A stretch of 64,000 nt of DNA from Sinohyriopsis cumingii. Taxonomy: Eukaryota > Mollusca > Bivalvia > Unionida > Unionidae. Positions 58,966-64,000 of the stretch are shown piece by piece (position 1 is the first letter of the stretch; each line of letters begins with the position of its first letter). The stretch lies in assembly GCA_028554795.2 (NCBI GenBank), contig CM068838.1:132185768-132249767 (forward strand). Reading direction: 5' to 3'. The position numbers were made by a program, and so were the translations under genes. Under the pieces are notes generated by a model, which did no database searches, was not told the origin of the DNA, and saw only the letters and a list, made by a program, of their open reading frames with translations.

Positions 58966-59559
58966 AGAGCCTATCTTCATTACAGTTTATGAAATAATTA
59001 TCATAGAAGCAATTAAAAGATAATGTGAATGAAAAAATAAACAGCCACTATTTGACATATTTCTTGATTGGCTGACAAGGGCTTGGATGAAGCATGTTAA
59101 CTTTTTTAAAGACTGCTTTGGTAGAGTCCATTATACTAATTTACATAGGAAAAGTGGAATGACCCAATTCATTATGCAAGTCAAGGAAATGCATGTTGAA
59201 GAAAATTTTTATTAAACATAATTGCTTTTAATGTTTAAGTCATCCTTATTAAAGATTGTTGGCAAGCTCATGATAAGCGGCAATGTTTCTTGTTGGCAAG
59301 TTCATGATAAGTGGCAATGTTTCCTTGAACTTGGATTTCATTCCTTATATCAAATGCAAAACATGTTGAAAATCAGCTGCTATTCAGGAACAGATGAACA
59401 ACCATCTGCAAAGCAAGCAGTATCCAGCAAAACTAAATTTCAGATCTTCAGGATGGAGTTTGACTTTATAAAGCACAGCAGCTAGGGGGAGCATTTCAGT
59501 TATAGTGCAGTCTGCAAACATCAAATCAACATCAATCAGCACCCTGAATTACGGATCAC
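58966..59559. other. No gene seen; 33-bp duplication
   Basis: TTGGCAAG(C/T)TCATGATAAG(C/T)GGCAATGTTTC is repeated at about 59260-59325. Confidence 0.55.
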
Positions 59560-59758
59560 TGCAATCTCACTTCAGTCTGCGTGGGTTCGAGTCTTGGGCT
59601 CGGCCAATGTGGGTATGTGAGAAAGCTTGCTGGTAGCTTCTCATGGGTTGGTGGTTCTTTCTGAAGTTTTTCCAGTTTCTTCCTCCACCATTTATACTGG
59701 CTGCCAGGTATAGCCTATCTGGTACTGAAAAATGGCATTAAACCTTATAACAACATCA
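59560..59758 (+). mobile_element. SINE-B, head partly truncated
   Basis: Box B GGGTTCGAGTCTTGGG, then GTATGTGAGAAAGCTTGCTG, CCACCATTTATACTGGCTGC and a CAA-type tail. Confidence 0.9.
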
Positions 59759-60248
59759 ACATCAATCATTCAGGAGTGTATATGTCAAAATAGCATCATC
59801 ACACAGCATATTTGACACTCCATTACAGCAGTGCAGATGCAGAAAGATCATTTTCTAAGCTGAGTAAAATTGAACACGATCTTTGGGGAAATTTGAAACA
59901 GTACCATCCAGTCTCTAAACAGTTCAAATACAAACACAAATGACACTTGAATTGTCTTCAGCCCTTCTAAGAAGTGATCAGATTTGATGGAAAGGTTTCT
60001 GACATGAAGGTCTTTTTGATTGTTTAAATGATACTGATCCACTATCAAATACGGCCACAATTACTAAAAATAGACAAATATTTGACTTTCAAAACAAATT
60101 TTTTTTTAAAAGTAGGTGCAGTATTACCCCACTATTGCACGCTTATTGTAACAGGAATTCTGATAATACGTGATCATGGCTTGGCTCTGGAAATTTCATA
60201 TGTATTTTTCTTATACACAATTTTTTTGTGTTGAAAGTACAAAAAATA
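59759..60248. other. No gene seen
   Basis: AT-rich sequence, nothing recognised. Confidence 0.5.
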
Positions 60249-60344
60249 ACCCAGGGTTCTTCCTCCACCACTTATACTGGCCACCATGTATAGCCTATCT
60301 TGTGCTGAAAAATGGTGTTAAACCCTAGAACAACAACAACAACA
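60249..60344 (+). mobile_element. SINE-B 3' fragment with 10-bp target duplication
   Basis: GGGTTCTTCCTCCACCACTT, TGTATAGCCTATC, CAA tail; ACAAAAAATA flanks it at 60239-60248 and 60345-60354. Confidence 0.9.
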
Positions 60345-60354
60345 ACAAAAAATA

Positions 60355-62441
60355 GCATGCAAAAAGTTTATGATCATTTTGGGGAAGAGATCACATATGA
60401 ATTCTGATATAAGATGATCGTGGCATGGTCCTAAATTTTCATATACATATATTTGTTCCTGAAATTTAGTATACATGAATTTTTCTCAGACATGAAAAGT
60501 ATTATATTGATTCAGGGATCATGTTGGGCTTCGGCAATGTTTCCAGGTTTTGTTTTCCGTATCGGTGACAAATTTATACCATCTGGTGAGGTTTTGTTTT
60601 GTAACATAGTTTACACTGTTTAAACTTGTGCATACAATTTTTGATTTGGAGAGGAGAAATTCAAAGGCATCATGAAAGAAAGCAGCAAACATGATATAAA
60701 ATGCAGCAGAATCTATTGTTACAGTGCAGATTCTTTGTTCATATGGACAAACCATCATTGTTATATCATAATCTGCTTATTATGACATCTGGCCTGAGTA
60801 CTATATGCTGTAAGATCTCTGCTTTTTGTTGTGACATTTCTGATAGCAGACATGAACTGGACAAGGCACTATCTGATATGAAAGTGTCAGACTTTTGGCC
60901 ACTTGCTAGTAATTATTATATTTATTTAGATTGGCCTTTACATGTGGATGTTAATTAAAATTCTTCTTCTTTTCAATTAAATCCTTCAGTCACATTTTCT
61001 GTAGTATTCCTTGTCAGAACAGAGCACTTTTGTATCCATTGTCTGTTGGCCTGTTTTTAAAATATTTCTGATGCATGCATGCGTGGAAGTCAGCATCACT
61101 CTAGTACCAGACATATAAACAAAAAAAAAAAACAACTACTTCTTGTTTGATCCAATTCTCATGCTACCAAGACTACCTACAGTTGACTAACCTTTGAAGG
61201 CAGGAACAGTAACTGCTACAATTGACCAAAGTCTAATTCATTGTTTTTTAATGTACCCAGAAAAATAGTTTTGCTGAAACTTCAAAGAAAACTGATTACC
61301 TTTAAAGCATCATTTTGTATAAATACTAAGCAAATAAAAAAATGTTCAACAAGTATGTTAGGTTGACATGACAATCAGAAATGGGCATTTGTTTGGTCCT
61401 TTAGAGGCAGCTTCAGTAACATGTGCACCCTTCTAAGAAAGCCAACTACATGATCCAGTATAAACAAAGAATCTTTCATGAAAGGAAGTCAGCACCAAAC
61501 TAAAATAAAAGCAATAAAATCTGCTGGATTGTTGCATTTTCCAAATAGACTGAAACATGTTTATAGTGCTGTGAAAGTTTCCTTTTTGCAGTAAGAAGTT
61601 TATCCTCACAGTCGTTACCAATAGCGGCATGAAATGCAGATTGAATTTTTAGTCATTTGAAATCACAGATATCTGGCTGTCAAGTTAATTGAAGATTGAA
61701 TATCTTGTAAAGACCTTTTTATTTTTTCATTTCTCAATGAATAGCCTTATCCCCTGGATGGCCTCTGCAAGATAATAACTGTCTCCAGCTGACCAAAATC
61801 TAGGCCAATTTATGTTCATGAACATGTAACAAGTAAACAACTATAGCCAGATGCTACTGGGGACAGTATTGTAGTGGATTGTTTAGTGACAGTCAGATAT
61901 GGTTCAAACAAGGAGTAATAATTTTTTTATAAATGTTATTTGTGTTTTCTAACATGATGTGACTGATACATGAATTTTACAACATGTGATCAAATTCTAG
62001 GACTTTTTATATAAATGTTCAGTATTAAGTGGATTATGAATTGTACTAGACAAATGTAAGTTAATTGTCAATATGAAAGTGTATTTGAGCTGGTCATCAT
62101 TTAATCAAAAGCATGTATTTCTTGTGACCACTTTTATTAATCCCGTGCAAATTTTTTAGGTACATGCATAATTTTCTTCAGCTAACTGACTTGGTTGGTT
62201 TTAACATGGTTATGTCTGTAATAAGTTGGGTTTTCATGGACTTCAACCACCTTGTTATAGAGGGCTCACACTGAACTATATAGTCTTTTTTTGGCCCAAA
62301 ATTTCACAAATTAAAAATAATGTTGATAATCTGATAATACCATAGTAAAAAAAATCTATTAACATTTAAAAAACTAAACATTGCAGTTAATATTTTACAA
62401 TTATTTGACATGACATTACATCATCATGCTCATGACATCAT
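60355..62441. other. No gene seen
   Basis: AT-rich sequence. No exon continuing the TEP reading frame was found. Confidence 0.55.
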
Positions 62442-62591
62442 ATTTAGTTATAAAATAGCCATTTAGTTATAAAATAGCCATTTAGTTATAAAATAGCCAT
62501 TTTGTTATAAAATAGCCATTTAGTTATAAAATAGCCATTTAGTTATAAAATAGCCATTTAGTTAAAAATAGCCATTTAGTTATAAAATAGC
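62442..62591. repeat. 19-bp tandem repeat, 8 copies
   Basis: Unit ATTTAGTTATAAAATAGCC, nearly perfect; one copy lacks a base and one has TTTTG. Confidence 0.95.
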
Positions 62592-63518
62592 CTTTTTGTG
62601 CTAACATTCAAGCTATTTATTAAAACTTAAGGCTGTTCCATATTCGGCAACCAAATTGATAGTTTTAAACAATATATGCGTGAATAACCCTTTTAGTAGA
62701 GTATTATTTTGGTTGCTTGATGTGGACCTTGTGAAAAATGATTAAAATTAAGTTTGTCAGCATTCATTGTTACCTTGCATCACGCCAGCAGTTAAGTATT
62801 AGCTACATCAAAACGGATATTTCTGCTACAGTGTATGCATGACATAATTTTGACATATACCACAATGAATATATGTCCACTGTAACATGTATACATATGG
62901 TTTAGTGAAACACCATGAAAATAAACATTTAATGCTGTTCCTAAGAAATGGATGTAGATTCATCAAAAACAACAAATTTTGCCATGTTTCTTGAACTGTG
63001 TTCTTAGCTCACCCCACATGTCCTTGCCATATCGAACACACAATTCAAGTGTACAGAATCACATAAATGTCTTTTCTCTCCTCTTAAAAAAATAAGTGAC
63101 ATTAAAATGTTGCCTGTTTTTTTTGCTATATTTCTGATCATGTTTTGGACATTCTGAATATTGGGGTGAGGGTAGTTAAATATAGAAGAGGTGCCTGAAG
63201 GATGTCAACCAACAACAATAACAACAACAAAAAGCAGCTTACTGTCTAAAAGATAATGGAATGATGATAAAAATAAAAATAAAACAGTATTCCATACCAT
63301 GATCATTTGAAATAGCATTTATTTGTTTTAATTTGTTTTGTTGACTTTAATCTTCAGCTCTGACAATCCTCTTCAGAGTATGAAATAATAATGTGAAACC
63401 AACACAAATAAGCCATCAAAGTACTGAAATCAGCATTGAACAAATTTAAGATGCTATATGTGTTAGTATTCACTGCTTCCAATTTGGTGAATTACTTTGC
63501 ACACAACTTCACAATAGA
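62592..63518. other. No gene seen
   Basis: AT-rich sequence, nothing recognised. Confidence 0.55.
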
Positions 63519-63926
63519 CCACTCTGGTGGCCTAAGTGGTTAGAGTGTCCGCCTCGGATGCGGGAAGTTGTGGGTTTGAACACTGTCTGAGTCATACCAA
63601 AGACTTATAAAATTTGTATTTGCAACTGCCTTGCAAGAATATCAGCATTAAGAAGTTAGTGGTAGAACTGGTGGGGTTTTGATCCCTGGCTGAGTCATAC
63701 CAAAGACTTGTAAAATTGGTACTAGCAGCTGCCTCACTTGGCACTCAGTATTAAGAGGTTAGTGTTAGGACTGGTCAGCCTGGTGTTAGGATAATGGGAC
63801 TGGGTGGGACAATATGCTTCATGTCTGTGACATGCCCCAGTGCTGGACAGCACTATAAACTGCCACACTGCAGACATCATAGTGGGATGGCTGAAAAGTT
63901 TTTAATGCTGTGTTAAAAATCCAAGT

Positions 63927-63958
<32 letters not shown>

Positions 63959-63985
63959 CACACACACACACACACACACACTGCT
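63519..63985 (+). mobile_element. SINE-A, two joined copies
   Basis: A full tRNA-like head and first body part (63519-63670: TGGCCTAAGTGGTTAGAGTG, GGATGCGGGAAG) is followed at about 63673 by a second copy that starts in box B (GGGGTTTTGATCCCTGGCTG) and runs to the end of the family with a long CA/CT tail. Either a dimeric SINE or one inserted into another. Confidence 0.88.
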
Positions 63986-64000
63986 GAAGACTATATTTCG

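Overview
The window looks like AT-rich nuclear DNA from an invertebrate animal, most likely a mollusc and plausibly a bivalve. Reasons: long introns full of tRNA-derived SINEs, old non-LTR retrotransposons, Maverick/Polinton (adintovirus-like) elements, large minisatellites, and a multi-exon thioester-protein/CD109-type host gene. The species cannot be named from the sequence.

Left edge (1-6.0 kb, all minus strand): the structural-gene end of a Polinton-like DNA element with intact reading frames. In transcription order, right to left, it holds a Q/P-rich protein, a small basic/hydrophobic virion-type protein, a capsid protein (double-jelly-roll candidate), a second small hydrophobic protein, an adenain-type cysteine protease, a fibre with two phage-tail-fibre-like repeats, and a two-helix membrane protein cut by the window edge. 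The element's replication and integration genes would lie outside the window.

Host gene (15.4-58.0 kb, plus strand): five consecutive exons (15362-15555, 29497-29528, 51436-51592, 56818-56891, 57963-58011) join with consistent phases and encode the first macroglobulin domains of a TEP/alpha-2-macroglobulin/CD109-family protein. The second exon is only 32 nt and its intron starts with GC. The signal-peptide exon and all later exons were not found.

Intron 1 (15.6-29.5 kb): a decayed second Polinton (packaging ATPase on minus; phospholipase A2-like and integrase genes on plus). Beside or inside it sits a 4.1-kb element with 15-bp inverted ends and a 6-bp target duplication, itself carrying a pogo/Tigger element with TA duplication. 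A degenerate coding stretch of unknown identity, two minisatellites (about 36 and 51 bp) and a LINE 3' end follow.

Intron 2 (29.5-51.4 kb): a nearly complete but decayed LINE (LINE-A, minus), a 5.8-kb satellite of 33-bp units with higher-order structure, a perfect 32-bp hairpin with a tandem partner, and a younger LINE (LINE-B, minus, with only two evident frameshifts). Introns 3 to 5 and the right end carry SINEs, short tandem repeats and a pre-miRNA-sized hairpin. Upstream of exon 1 lie another LINE-A copy in two parts (7.2-8.1 and 10.6-12.2 kb) and a 30-bp minisatellite.

Three SINE families recur: SINE-A (tRNA-Arg-like head, CA-rich tail), SINE-B (tRNA-Leu-like head, CAA tail) and one SINE-C (tRNA-Thr-like head). 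Several SINE-B copies have clear 10-12 bp target duplications. Long open frames in the tandem arrays are artefacts of unit lengths divisible by three.
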